The position numbers were made by a program, and so were the translations under genes. Source: Verrucomicrobiota bacterium (lineage in GTDB: Bacteria > Verrucomicrobiota > Kiritimatiellia > CAJWTS01). From it: DNA of 46,675 bases. The notes under the pieces were generated by a model. It worked only from the letters and a program-made list of their open reading frames with translations, searched no databases and was not told where the DNA came from. Below, one piece after another: positions 33,555 through 42,588 of this stretch (position 1 is its first letter; the number at the start of each line of letters is the position of its first letter). Location of the stretch: assembly GCA_027623315.1 (NCBI GenBank), contig JAQBYD010000029.1, positions 1 through 46,675 of the forward strand, given 5' to 3'.

Positions 33555-34742
33555 TCAGTCCAGCCGAACGCACGCCGGCGCCGCTCCTCCACCGAGAAGC
33601 CATGTATAGACGCTGTGAATGGCTTCAGCTTTGTGGGACCAGGCGTATTCCTGAATCACATGATTACGTCCTCGCTGTCCCATCGCAGACAAATCCGACG
33701 CGGAGATATCAAGGAATGCCGGGAGCGCTTCGGCAAGTTCCTGCGCCTCCGGCGCCACTTCAACGGCGCCGCCAGCCGCGGCCAGGCTGGGGAAATTACA
33801 CGCTGTTGTGATCAGGCATGGCAGAGCGGATGCCGCGCCTTCGAGCAGCGCCACAGGAAAACCTTCGCTGTGCGAGGGGAGTACCATGGCGTCTACGGCC
33901 GCCAGTGCGATCTTCTTCGAATCGCCGTAGAGCGGGCCCGTGAAAAAGACGCTCGTTGCAATATCCAGTTTTCGGGTGAGAGCTTCCATCTCAGATCGGT
34001 GGTTAAGCTGATCGCGGCCGGCGATGACGAGCTGCCACTCCTCGCGTGCACTGCTCGCCCATGCCTGCAGTAGCATGGGGATCCCTTTCTTGGGATGCAG
34101 GCGGGACATGAAGAGCATTCTCCGTTTGCCCTCGTCGCGGGGAAACCCCGCGATGGAAGAGGCCGTGGCACGGGAAGGGGCGTAGTCCGGCGGATCGATA
34201 CCGCTGGAGACCAGCGCGATGGGGTTACGGAGGCCGTAGCGCCGGATGGCGTCCGCCTCCGCCTCGCACAGTGCGTGAATACAGTCCGCCCGTCGAAGAT
34301 TCGCATTTTCAATAAGAGCACCGAACAGCATCTTTCTTGGTCGTCTGTTCTGAAGGGCCCAGTCGTCGAGCATGCCATGTGGGCTGACGACGCTCGGACG
34401 GCGGTGTCGCTTGCGCCACCGCTTCACCGTGAGTGAGAGCAAAGACCAGAGCCCGTGCTGATGAACAAGGTCCGGCTGAGCATCGGTGGGTGCGACGACG
34501 ACGGCGTTGTGGAGAGCGCGGGACCATCCGAGGATGAAGGGTCCGCTCTGAGGGTACGTCCTTACGTCAAGTCCGGGTGAGCGAGAATCGGGAAAGTCCT
34601 CGGAATCGTTAGGCGGATCCTGCATGGCGACGATCCCTACGCGCGCGCCGAGGCGGACCTGTGCAGCAGCCAGAGGCCAGATGACGGCCGGCGTTCCGCC
34701 CCCCGTGCGAGAGAGATGATTGGTCACATGGAGGATGTTCAT
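33555..34742 (-). CDS. Glycosyltransferase family 4
   Basis: The 395-residue product has the two-domain GT-B plan of GT4 enzymes. It starts with MNILHVTNHLSRTGGGTPAVIW and contains HQHGLWSLLS and SPHGMLDDWAL in the acceptor domain. The sugar-nucleotide domain has RMLFMSRLHPKKGIPMLLQAW and the E-x7-E motif in SEGFPVALLEGA. The start ATG at 34742 overlaps the stop of the preceding gene (ATGA), so I do not accept the longer frame from 34817. It is one of four GT4 enzymes in the operon and would build the repeat unit of the surface polysaccharide. Confidence 0.9.
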   Translation of the reverse strand: MNILHVTNHLSRTGGGTPAVIWPLAAAQVRLGARVGIVAMQDPPNDSEDFPDSRSPGLDVRTYPQSGPFILGWSRALHNAVVVAPTDAQPDLVHQHGLWSLLSLTVKRWRKRHRRPSVVSPHGMLDDWALQNRRPRKMLFGALIENANLRRADCIHALCEAEADAIRRYGLRNPIALVSSGIDPPDYAPSRATASSIAGFPRDEGKRRMLFMSRLHPKKGIPMLLQAWASSAREEWQLVIAGRDQLNHRSEMEALTRKLDIATSVFFTGPLYGDSKKIALAAVDAMVLPSHSEGFPVALLEGAASALPCLITTACNFPSLAAAGGAVEVAPEAQELAEALPAFLDISASDLSAMGQRGRNHVIQEYAWSHKAEAIHSVYTWLLGGGAAPACVRLD

Positions 34743-35896
34743 GTTTGTGGCGCGATGGATCCCGTAATCGACTCTAGGGCCTGACCCAGGCCGCACGCAA
34801 ACCTGTCGGGTCCCCAATCTTGAATGATTTTTGACGATGCGCGGCCCATCGACGCTCTTGCGGACAGAGGCATGTCGGAGAGCTCATGCATCCGCGTGGT
34901 AAGCGCGTCGACGGAGGTCGCCTCGAAAAGCAAGGCGTTGGTTCCTTGCCGCGCCAGGTCCTGGGCGCAGCCGATCGCGTTGGAGAGAATCAAGGGCAGT
35001 CCTGCGGCCATTGCCTCGTTAACGACCAGCCCCCATGGCTCGCTGTAACTGGCGAGGATAAAGCCGGACGCAAGAGCGTAGTACGATGGGAGTTGATTGA
35101 TCTGGACGAAACCTCTCCAGTCCACGGGCGGAACACCCGCACGACGGGCACGACTCGTGAGATTCACGCGATCGGGGCCATCACCGCAAATGACAAGTCG
35201 CCAGGGACTCGAGCTGGGGCTCTCGCGGCAGTATCGGGCGTACGCATCGATGAGCAACGGAAGATTCTTCACCGCTACGCAGCGGCTCACGGTTAGGAAG
35301 TAGCATTCGGGCAGCGATAAATCGGCACGAAGCGCCTCCGCGTTCTCTCGCGAAGTTTGCCTGGCCCGAACGAAGAGGTCGTTGTCGACGACATTATAGC
35401 CCGTGAATACCCGATTCGCGGGAAAGCCCAGGGCGATCACATAATCTCGCTGCGGGCTACCTCCGACCAACGCCGCGTGGAATTGTCGGACGATGTGCTT
35501 CTTGTATTGTTCTTTCCAGACCGGTCTCGCGCGATCTCGAGCGGTACTCTCAGACAGCAAAATGGCGGGGCGGCGATTGGCGCGGCACCAGCCTAGCGCC
35601 CGTCTCGCGAACTGCTCCCCCCACCCCGGGATTGCAACAACATCCGGTTGAAACGTTTGCAGGACATCCCGGACTGCGCGTGCCGCCTTGGTTCTGTCTC
35701 TCTCCCGTGACGACAGTAACGTGATCCATTCGAACGGCACGTCATCGTCGGGACGATTCCAGCCGTATGTATCGTCATGACTGTACACTTCGACCGCATA
35801 CAGGGACGCCCCGCGCGAGTTCAGCCATCGAGCAGCAGCAGACAGGCGCGCTACATGGTAGGGGCCGAGATTCAGAAAGATTGCGATCACTTTCAT
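34739..35896 (-). CDS. Glycosyltransferase family 4
   Basis: The 385-residue product begins MKVIAIFLNLGPYHVARLSA and follows the GT4 pattern. VAIPGWGEQFARRALGWCR is in the acceptor domain, and FLTVSRCVAVKNLPLLIDAY opens the donor domain. YSEPWGLVVNEAMAAGLPLI carries the E-x7-E pair. The start overlaps the stop of the upstream membrane-protein gene by 4 bp (35893-35896), and its own stop overlaps the next GT4. This fits coordinated synthesis within the minus-strand operon. Donor and acceptor sugars cannot be deduced. Confidence 0.9.
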   Translation of the reverse strand: MKVIAIFLNLGPYHVARLSAAARWLNSRGASLYAVEVYSHDDTYGWNRPDDDVPFEWITLLSSRERDRTKAARAVRDVLQTFQPDVVAIPGWGEQFARRALGWCRANRRPAILLSESTARDRARPVWKEQYKKHIVRQFHAALVGGSPQRDYVIALGFPANRVFTGYNVVDNDLFVRARQTSRENAEALRADLSLPECYFLTVSRCVAVKNLPLLIDAYARYCRESPSSSPWRLVICGDGPDRVNLTSRARRAGVPPVDWRGFVQINQLPSYYALASGFILASYSEPWGLVVNEAMAAGLPLILSNAIGCAQDLARQGTNALLFEATSVDALTTRMHELSDMPLSARASMGRASSKIIQDWGPDRFACGLGQALESITGSIAPQT

Positions 35897-37230
35897 GGGA
35901 TCGTTTCAGTTCGCGTCGCCGGGACGTGTCGCGCTGCATCGGTTTGCATGCGCGCACAGAGGATTACCGGCATGAGATACGCTATCATGTAGACAACGCG
36001 CGGGATGACGGTGTGTAGGGTATTCGTTGCCGTCTGGATGGCCAACGGCGCGAGTAATACGTAAAGCAGGCGTGCCAGATCTGAACGGCGATGATAGGCG
36101 CTGTCCCAGAATACCCGGAACAGGAATCCAATCAGCCCGAAAATAGGAATCACGCCGAAGGAGAACTCGCGGAATCCGTCGCCGGGTCCGGTAAGCGTCG
36201 AGCCGTACTTTGGGCGCCAACCGTAATGTTGCACGGTCATTTCTTCCAAGTCTGGCTCATCAACGTACAGACTCTGTTTGAACGCGTTTCCGAAGATCAA
36301 TCTCGGAACGAACTGGTGCACGATTGCGTTATAGTATCCACGCCCGAACCCATGACGCCCTTCGCTGAACGTGCCGGCAATGGTGACGACGGCATGTTCA
36401 AACTCCGATGAACGCTTCGAATCGTAGACATCGTGGAGCGACTTCTTTACATCGATCTGCCTCATGGCTGTCCAATCCCCACCGAGTTGGCTGTACTGTC
36501 GATATTGAGGGGCGAGGTAGACCCCGGCGGTCCCGAGTAGGACGGCGGCAGCAACGGCGAGTCTGGAAGGCCGCCAACCGCGTTCAAAGAAAAGCCCACC
36601 GCCGAGGATCATCGCTAGAAAAACGGCAACGCTTCGGCGTCCAAGAAAGATTACCATTCCGAGTGGAATCACGCACGCGAGCGCGACTGTTACCCACTTG
36701 AGAACATGTGGTTTGCGAAGGGCACTGACGAAGACGCAGGCCAAGCCGGGAAAGACTAGCTGCAGAAAAAAGTAGCATGCGACCGGTCGCCCTGACCAGG
36801 TGAGTCGATAACTTCCTTCTGCTGTGAAGTAGGCGAGGTACCCACCGCAGAGACTGGCGAGCCCGGAATATCCGAGGAACGAGGCCCCCAGGAGAACCGC
36901 GCCGAGAACGAAGAGTCGTGTCGGTTCGAACGGTCTCGAAAGGCGGTGGTCTTCGCGTGACGGCGGCAAGATGCAATATCCGGCGAATCCGGCCAGCGCG
37001 CAGCCGATAAAAACACTCAACGTGAGCGCTACGGCGCCGTCGCGCACGACGCCTTCGGGAAGGCGATCAGGGTGCCGCATGAGACCAATAATCTGCGGCA
37101 ATAGAAACAGGATCCACCCGACCCCGGCTAGAAATGGATACTGAAAAAGGCGGTCCACGCGCTGGAGCCCCCAAACCAGCATTGTCGCACCGACGATGAC
37201 GTACAGGATTAACAGTGCATATTCAATCAT
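35893..37230 (-). CDS. Polytopic membrane protein, O-antigen polymerase (Wzy)-like
   Basis: The product (445 residues from ATG 37230) has about ten to twelve hydrophobic segments and a large central soluble loop with RQYSQLGGDWTAMRQIDVKKSL (in pieces) and a following GRHGFGRGYYNAIVHQFVPR. The long periplasmic-type loop, PGDGFREFSFGVIPIFGL and the chain of Trp/Arg motifs resemble Wzy-type or OAG polymerases, which vary widely in sequence. It is flanked on both sides by GT4 genes with 4- and 8-bp overlaps. The upstream in-frame extension to 37434 overlaps the GT4 gene and is not used. A role in repeat-unit polymerisation is the best guess; a separate Wzy/ligase-type protein is encoded at 43154-44653. 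Confidence 0.7.
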   Translation of the reverse strand: MIEYALLILYVIVGATMLVWGLQRVDRLFQYPFLAGVGWILFLLPQIIGLMRHPDRLPEGVVRDGAVALTLSVFIGCALAGFAGYCILPPSREDHRLSRPFEPTRLFVLGAVLLGASFLGYSGLASLCGGYLAYFTAEGSYRLTWSGRPVACYFFLQLVFPGLACVFVSALRKPHVLKWVTVALACVIPLGMVIFLGRRSVAVFLAMILGGGLFFERGWRPSRLAVAAAVLLGTAGVYLAPQYRQYSQLGGDWTAMRQIDVKKSLHDVYDSKRSSEFEHAVVTIAGTFSEGRHGFGRGYYNAIVHQFVPRLIFGNAFKQSLYVDEPDLEEMTVQHYGWRPKYGSTLTGPGDGFREFSFGVIPIFGLIGFLFRVFWDSAYHRRSDLARLLYVLLAPLAIQTATNTLHTVIPRVVYMIAYLMPVILCARMQTDAARHVPATRTETIP

Positions 37231-38488
37231 TACAGACCTGCGATTCAGGTTGGGCATCTTGATGTTGGTCGAGCGCTGAGAGAATGCGTTTCCCGTACGT
37301 CTTGAGCGAGTGATCGGCAACGTGCCGCCGGGCGTTGCAAGACATCTCGCGCCACTTTTTGTCGTCCATCGCCAACTCGCAAATATGCTCGCGTATACGC
37401 TCCGGTGACCGTATGGGTACAATATAGCCATCAATTCCGTCTCGCACGATGCTTCCAGCGTTGGGCGTGGTGATCACGGGCAAGCCGGCGGCCATGGCTT
37501 CATAACAGGCCAGCGCGGAGCCTTCGCAGATGGACGGAAGCACGAACACGTCTGACCGGGCGTATTCAAGTGGCATCGCTGACCGGGCGGCAGCGCCTGC
37601 CAGGGAGACGCTACGGCCTATTCGCTCTCTTGCGCGTTCCGTAACAAGGATGGATCCCACGGCACGGGCGCTAGCCGTATTTTCGGGAATATCGCCCATC
37701 GCGTTTGCGAGGTCTCCGATTCCCTTGCGGAGTCCAACGGCGCCCACATATAGAACGCGTAGCGCCGAGCCGGCAATCGGGCCGGGGGTCTGGGGTATCC
37801 CGGGACGGACGTCAAGCCCGTACGGAACCACCGTGATCTTGATCGAGGGGACCCCGAGTCCGGTCAGCGCGTCGCGCACAAATGCTGATCCGCAGAGAAT
37901 GTGATCGGACGCGTGCCATTCGGCACACTCGCGGGATGCGAGCTGTTCAACGTCCGGGTTCTCGAACCCCTCCGGCGCCCACCCGGGAAACCGTTCCGCT
38001 TCTTCTCGGAGCAGGGCGTCCTCGCATGCGGCGGGCGCAATGGTCTGCTCAAGAACCGAATAGACGCCGCGTTGCCTTGCCGTCACCAGCAATTCAAGTG
38101 CCGCCGTGTTGAACGCGTACACCGCGTTAGCATCCCCGAGTCCGGCGTCGGCGACGAGCCCGGCGAAGGTTCGACCACCCCATAGGTAGGTCTCGGTCGT
38201 TTCAGAAGCAGTCCGTGCACGGCGACGGCGCCGTGCGTATTCGAGCCCGAAGGAATCGAACGTCGTTACCCGGCTGCGCGAGATACCTTCGGGGACCCGC
38301 TGCGTGAGCGCTTTCAGCCCGCTCGGCATGAGGGAGGCGGGCCATATCGATCGAAGCAGGCTTGGCCATCCGCGGACGGCACAGATGTCGGTGTAGAGCT
38401 GCTCCAGGGCGTTCGCATCGTTCAGGGCCCGGGCGGCGGCATAGTGAAGGCGGGCTCCCAGGACGGCCACGGCTACGTGATGCTTCAT
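37223..38488 (-). CDS. Glycosyltransferase family 4
   Basis: The 421-residue product starts MKHHVAVAVLGARLHYAAARAL. The donor-domain opening is SALRVLYVGAVGLRKGIGDL, and the E-x7-E pair is in ICEGSALACYEAMAAGLPVI. A further conserved run, DGIDGYIVPIRSPE, marks the C-terminal lobe. The acceptor domain is large and contains VYAFNTAALELLVTARQRG. The stop overlaps the next gene by 8 bp and the start follows the kinase-methyltransferase gene by 6 bp. It is assigned to the same repeat-unit assembly pathway as its neighbours. Confidence 0.88.
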   Translation of the reverse strand: MKHHVAVAVLGARLHYAAARALNDANALEQLYTDICAVRGWPSLLRSIWPASLMPSGLKALTQRVPEGISRSRVTTFDSFGLEYARRRRRARTASETTETYLWGGRTFAGLVADAGLGDANAVYAFNTAALELLVTARQRGVYSVLEQTIAPAACEDALLREEAERFPGWAPEGFENPDVEQLASRECAEWHASDHILCGSAFVRDALTGLGVPSIKITVVPYGLDVRPGIPQTPGPIAGSALRVLYVGAVGLRKGIGDLANAMGDIPENTASARAVGSILVTERARERIGRSVSLAGAAARSAMPLEYARSDVFVLPSICEGSALACYEAMAAGLPVITTPNAGSIVRDGIDGYIVPIRSPERIREHICELAMDDKKWREMSCNARRHVADHSLKTYGKRILSALDQHQDAQPESQVCND

Positions 38489-38494
38489 CCGGTG

Positions 38495-39853
38495 TCAGTC
38501 CCCCTGCTTTCTCGCGAACAGGATGGCTCTCTTTCTTTCACTGAGTCCCGCCACATGGATGGATTGGAATCCTGCTTCTCGAAGACGGTTGCTCTCGATC
38601 GTGATCGACTCGTGTCCTTCAAAAATGACCTGCTCAAAGGTTCCTAGAAAACGGAGCAGACGCTCCTTGTCCAACACCCAGTTTAGCACGTTCAGGGCGA
38701 AGACGATGTCCGGTTCAAACGCGGTCAGCCCGGATTCCCAATCCTCATCCGAGTCGAGGTCGGTCTGCCGGAACTCGGGCTCGACGTCGAAGGCCGTTGC
38801 GAGGAGCCTCGCCGATTCGAGGATCTGCGCGTCGACATCGATTCCGAGCGCCGCCGATGCGCCGGCGTGCTTCAGCAGGTACGACGAAAGAAGGCCCTGG
38901 TTGCACCCTAGCTCCAGCACGCGCTGTCCGGAATAGCGGGTGATGCCGGACAGCATCGCCCATCGGTCCCCCCATGGGCGCTCGCCGGGGAAGGTGTATC
39001 CCCGCACCGTCAGCGAATAGTACGCGAGATCCTGTCCGGCGGCGTTGGCGTGCGCGCGTTGGGCGATCTCCCATGAACGTCGAACGGATATGATCATCGG
39101 CGACGCATCCTCCGGCAGTCGTGGCAAGGCGCCACGACCGGAGCGCGTGATGCGTGTTGTCATGCGGCGCAGCTGGCCGCGGAGACTGCGTAATCCTCGC
39201 AAGCCCCATGAGGGAAGCCGGGATATGAGCCACGTGCGATGGAGGCAGTACGAGATCCCCGGCAGTGAGTGATAGAGGCCCTCGGAGCGGGGGCGGCGCA
39301 GGTTCAGGTCGGCTGCGGTCTCGGGGTCTGCCGTGGTGGCTTGGTCGAAGTCAATCAAGACCAGACCCCCATCCGCGGTGAGCAGGAGATTCTCCGGGCG
39401 CAGATCGTTGTGCACGATGCCTCTCTCTGAGAGCGTCTCGAGCAGGGCGTGCAATCTGCGTAGCGCATCTCGCATCAGCGAGAAAGACACATCGCGCACG
39501 ACGAGATGATGACCATCCACGCGTTCCATGATCAGGGCATCGGCGTCGCGCCAGGTTGTGAAGTCAAGAGGAGCAGGCACGCCCGCGATCCCACGGCACG
39601 TCTCAAGAATTTCGAACTCCTCCTTCAGCGTTCGGTTTCGCGAACGCGTAGTCACGGCGTGGCCGTGCAGCACGATCTTGTAGAGCCTGTCGCCCTTCAC
39701 GTACGCTCGGCGTCCCGGGTCGTCGTCGCTGACCCAGTAAGGCGTTAGGCCCTGGAGATCCAGCCGTGTCAGGGCGTCTTCCCAATCCTGCGCGCTGTGC
39801 GGGTCACCGTGGGCGTCGCCGGGGCCCCGAGCCTCTGGTGCCGCCGCCGTCAT
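38495..39853 (-). CDS. Fused sugar kinase-like and methyltransferase protein (WbdD-like parts, kinase first)
   Basis: The 452-residue product joins two domains. The first (about 30-240) is a protein-kinase-fold domain of the LPS-kinase type. AYVKGDRLYKIV carries the expected nucleotide-binding Lys, GIVHNDLRPENLLL the catalytic loop (D150, N155), and LIDFDQAT the metal-binding Asp168. The second (about 280-452) is a class I methyltransferase with VLELGCNQGLLSSYLL at 312-327 and PDIVFALNVLNWV. The pairing recalls WbdD, the bifunctional terminator of some O-antigen chains that phosphorylates and then methylates the end sugar. WbdD has the methyltransferase first; here the order is reversed. The start at 39853 overlaps the flippase stop (ATGA). 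The much longer open frame to 40579 is spurious. Confidence 0.85.
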   Translation of the reverse strand: MTAAAPEARGPGDAHGDPHSAQDWEDALTRLDLQGLTPYWVSDDDPGRRAYVKGDRLYKIVLHGHAVTTRSRNRTLKEEFEILETCRGIAGVPAPLDFTTWRDADALIMERVDGHHLVVRDVSFSLMRDALRRLHALLETLSERGIVHNDLRPENLLLTADGGLVLIDFDQATTADPETAADLNLRRPRSEGLYHSLPGISYCLHRTWLISRLPSWGLRGLRSLRGQLRRMTTRITRSGRGALPRLPEDASPMIISVRRSWEIAQRAHANAAGQDLAYYSLTVRGYTFPGERPWGDRWAMLSGITRYSGQRVLELGCNQGLLSSYLLKHAGASAALGIDVDAQILESARLLATAFDVEPEFRQTDLDSDEDWESGLTAFEPDIVFALNVLNWVLDKERLLRFLGTFEQVIFEGHESITIESNRLREAGFQSIHVAGLSERKRAILFARKQGD

Positions 39854-41352
39854 GGTGTCGCCGCCGCCCGCGCAGGGAGACGATCCATGACGACGCTCCG
39901 CAGGCGACCCAGGATCTCGGGACAGAGCCAACGAACAGCACCGGCATGGACGACCCCTACGCACACGGTCACCCCGATCAGACGGGCGAGGGGATGCGCC
40001 GATGACGGGAGCGCGAGGGCGGCGAGCGCCAGCAACTGCCCCGGCACAGCGGCGAGTATCGGGCGAGAAACCGTCCGAACGGCCTCGGAGAATGTGACGC
40101 CAAGGCCGCGGACGGCCAGGGAGAACAACACGAGATGTCCGAGCGCGAGGGACACAGAAACCGCCGCCGCGATCTCGGTCTGAGCGCCGACGCGCGCCGC
40201 GACCAGGGCGGCACCCATTGCGGTCAGCCCGACCAGGCAGGTCAGGAGTGCGAGATCCCGAAACCGACCATGCGCCAAGAGAAGAGAGACCCCGAGAATA
40301 CTGAGCGGTAGCGACGCCATCGCGACACTGAACCATTGAATGACGGGGACGGCATCCAGCCAACGATCGGGAAAGAGAAGCGGCACATACGTGCCCGCGA
40401 GCGAGCCCTGCAGGATGCAGATTGGGATGCAAATGGCGAGGAGCGCCTGGGCTGCCTGTCGGCAGGCGCGAACCTGGCGTTCCTTGTCGTCGTTGAGGGT
40501 TGTCAGTGTGGGGAACAGGACGACCCGAAGATTTGTGGCCAGGAAGAACGTGGCTTGGGTTGAGAATTGGTAGCCCCATGCATAGAGACCCGTTATGGCC
40601 GCACCGTGCATGAGTCCTATGACCAGGTTGGTCCCGTGCATGTGCAGGGACTCCAGATTAGACCAGAGCATGACCCACAACGCCGGCGCCAGAAGTTGGC
40701 CCCAAAGACGCGCCGACGGTTTTCGAATCGGAATCGATCCCGCGGCGTAACGCAGTGCCAAAACGGAGAACGCCCGGACCCAGAGCATGGGCAGCACCAG
40801 CGCATAGGGCCCGAAATCGAGCATCGCCAGGATCACGACGCCGCCCGTATGCAGAATGCCTTCAGCGAACTGGACGGTTGCGATCGCCCGGAATCGAAGT
40901 TGCGTCTTAAGCTTGGCGGCGTAGACGGTTCTCGGCGATGCGATCAAGGCTGCTGCCGCGACGACAAGCAGAATCCAAAGGGCGCGATCATCGTGGAACA
41001 CGATGGAAGCCACCTGTGCCAATGCGGCGGTGCAGACCGCGGACGTCAATCCAATCGTAATCGAGAGCCAGAAGGCGTCACTGGCGAAAGCGTCGAAGTC
41101 CGTGCCGCGGTTAACCAGCACCGGTTGCAGGCTCCCCGCAGTCAAGAAGGACGCGATCCATGCGGCCGACATGGCCATCGCGACGATGCCGTAGTCGTCT
41201 GGAACCAGAAACCACGCCAGGGCCCACTGCCCGCCCAGTGTGACGATCTTGTTGAATCCGGAGGCGATGAGCATCCAGAGCGCCCCGCGGGCCGCAACGG
41301 TGCCCAGGTCGTGGCTAGTCGAAGACGTGCCGTTCTCGTCGATGTCAGTCAT
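39850..41352 (-). CDS. Wzx-like polysaccharide flippase (MOP superfamily)
   Basis: The 500-residue product has about twelve to fourteen hydrophobic segments. Its N-terminal signature GALWMLIASGFNKIVTLGGQWALAWFL, followed by VPDDYGIVAMAMSAAWIASFL (in pieces), is characteristic of MOP-superfamily flippases of the Wzx/RfbX type. These move undecaprenyl-linked repeat units across the inner membrane. The ATG at 41352 overlaps the stop of the upstream GT4 by 8 bp. Its presence, together with Wzy-like, Wza-like and Wzc-like proteins, marks this as a Wzx/Wzy-dependent polysaccharide system rather than an ABC-transporter or synthase system. Confidence 0.88.
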   Translation of the reverse strand: MTDIDENGTSSTSHDLGTVAARGALWMLIASGFNKIVTLGGQWALAWFLVPDDYGIVAMAMSAAWIASFLTAGSLQPVLVNRGTDFDAFASDAFWLSITIGLTSAVCTAALAQVASIVFHDDRALWILLVVAAAALIASPRTVYAAKLKTQLRFRAIATVQFAEGILHTGGVVILAMLDFGPYALVLPMLWVRAFSVLALRYAAGSIPIRKPSARLWGQLLAPALWVMLWSNLESLHMHGTNLVIGLMHGAAITGLYAWGYQFSTQATFFLATNLRVVLFPTLTTLNDDKERQVRACRQAAQALLAICIPICILQGSLAGTYVPLLFPDRWLDAVPVIQWFSVAMASLPLSILGVSLLLAHGRFRDLALLTCLVGLTAMGAALVAARVGAQTEIAAAVSVSLALGHLVLFSLAVRGLGVTFSEAVRTVSRPILAAVPGQLLALAALALPSSAHPLARLIGVTVCVGVVHAGAVRWLCPEILGRLRSVVMDRLPARAAATP

Positions 41353-42517
41353 GATTCATTGCGGTCTCCACGACCCGCTCGAGCCGTGCGGCGTTGGCAT
41401 CATACGCGAGATCCTGTTCGGCCACCAACCGCAAGCGGCGCCTGCGCTCTGCGGATTCGTCGCTGGGCGTATCAACCAGCGCTCTGATCGCGGCAGCGAT
41501 GGCCGGCGGCGATGTTGGGTCGCATGCTTCGCCCAGGTTGTGTTGCCGGGTGACCCCTTCCAGACCTGGGAAGTTCGAGGTCACGATAGGGAGTCCGCAT
41601 CTCAGGTATTCCGATAGCCGCCCGGGACACTGGTAGTAGTTGCCGAATCCGTCGTTGGGGTACAGCAGAATACCCGCGTCGCACGCCGCGGTGTGACGCA
41701 GGGCGTCGTGGAATGACATCGTGTCGAGGCTGACAATTCGATCGAGAACACCGGCCTCGCGCGCAATGTTCGTGAGAGTTCGCGAGACGGTGTGATCGTC
41801 ACCGCCGGTAAAGACGGCGACGATATGGGCGGGTAGGAGTGCCAGAGCCTGAACCAACTGGCGCGAGCAACGGCTGTCGCTGTACGGACCCAGGTTCATG
41901 ACCAGGCGCATGGAGGTGTCTGTCGTGGGCGACACCCTGGACACGATGTCCCGCCGGATCGCGTCGTCGTAGCCAGGCACCGGCCAGTCGCGCGGCAGTG
42001 ATGTGCGGACGACCTGCGGGTGTTCTGCGAGACCGTAGAGTTCTGCGAGATGCCGAGCTCGGTTCAGCTCATTGCTGATGACGGAGCGTACGCGACGGGC
42101 CAGGCGCCGCTCGAAGAACACCCAAAGGCGATGCCGGCCAGGGTCGAGCACGTCCTGTGTCTGGTAAATCATTCGCCCACGAGGCGCGCAGAGCGAAAGC
42201 GCCCATCCGGCCGGCGCAGCCACGGTGCCCTGTATATAGATCGCGAACGGCTCGGACCGGCTGCGTATCCACCGGCGCGCCGCAGCGGCCGCCTGGAGTT
42301 GCCATCGCAGGCGATTGAACAAGGCGGGCGACGTCGGGATCGATTGACCGTGAATGGTTCCGAGCGGTGTCTTCACGGTGGTCCGGTCGGGTGGACCCGG
42401 CAGAATGAAATGGATTTCGAAACCTCGATGGGCGAGCCAGTACGCAGCCATATTGAGGTGCGGCGCGGCGCCCGATGTGTCTGCCCCACAAATGAAAAGG
42501 ACGTGTCCCCGGCTCAT
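41345..42517 (-). CDS. Glycosyltransferase family 4
   Basis: The 390-residue product starts MSRGHVLFICGADTSGAAPHL. It carries the GT4 features VMNLGPYSDSRCSRQLVQAL and CDAGILLYPNDGFGNYYQCP. The C-terminal block LSEYLRCGLPIVTSNFPGLE replaces the standard E-x7-E with a more divergent form. A nucleotide-sugar donor is likely but unspecified. The stop overlaps the flippase start by 8 bp. A 67-bp spacer separates the start from the TPR-like gene upstream; it contains a short inverted repeat. Confidence 0.82.
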   Translation of the reverse strand: MSRGHVLFICGADTSGAAPHLNMAAYWLAHRGFEIHFILPGPPDRTTVKTPLGTIHGQSIPTSPALFNRLRWQLQAAAAARRWIRSRSEPFAIYIQGTVAAPAGWALSLCAPRGRMIYQTQDVLDPGRHRLWVFFERRLARRVRSVISNELNRARHLAELYGLAEHPQVVRTSLPRDWPVPGYDDAIRRDIVSRVSPTTDTSMRLVMNLGPYSDSRCSRQLVQALALLPAHIVAVFTGGDDHTVSRTLTNIAREAGVLDRIVSLDTMSFHDALRHTAACDAGILLYPNDGFGNYYQCPGRLSEYLRCGLPIVTSNFPGLEGVTRQHNLGEACDPTSPPAIAAAIRALVDTPSDESAERRRRLRLVAEQDLAYDANAARLERVVETAMNHD

Positions 42518-42555
42518 GGTCGCGACCCTCGGAGAGCGGGGCCGTTCTTGACTGT

Positions 42556-42588
42556 GTAGGGTGTAACTCGGATCATGGATAACCCTAC
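42556..42588 (-). repeat. Short inverted repeat between the TPR-like and GT4 genes
   Basis: gtagggt (42556-42562) and accctac (42582-42588) form a 7-bp stem with a 19-nt loop. The right half overlaps the last codons of the TPR-like gene. It lies in one of the longest gaps within the minus-strand operon and might modulate read-through or mark an internal promoter. Confidence 0.3.

Noticed and set aside
37231-37434. Upstream extension of the Wzy-like frame
   Set aside because: Lies inside the GT4 gene in another frame; the ATG at 37230 gives a normal membrane-protein start and an 8-bp overlap.
39854-40579. Upstream extension of the kinase-methyltransferase frame
   Set aside because: Lies antisense-free but within the flippase gene in another frame, Arg/Gly/Pro-rich; the ATG at 39853 gives a 4-bp overlap and starts just before the kinase domain.
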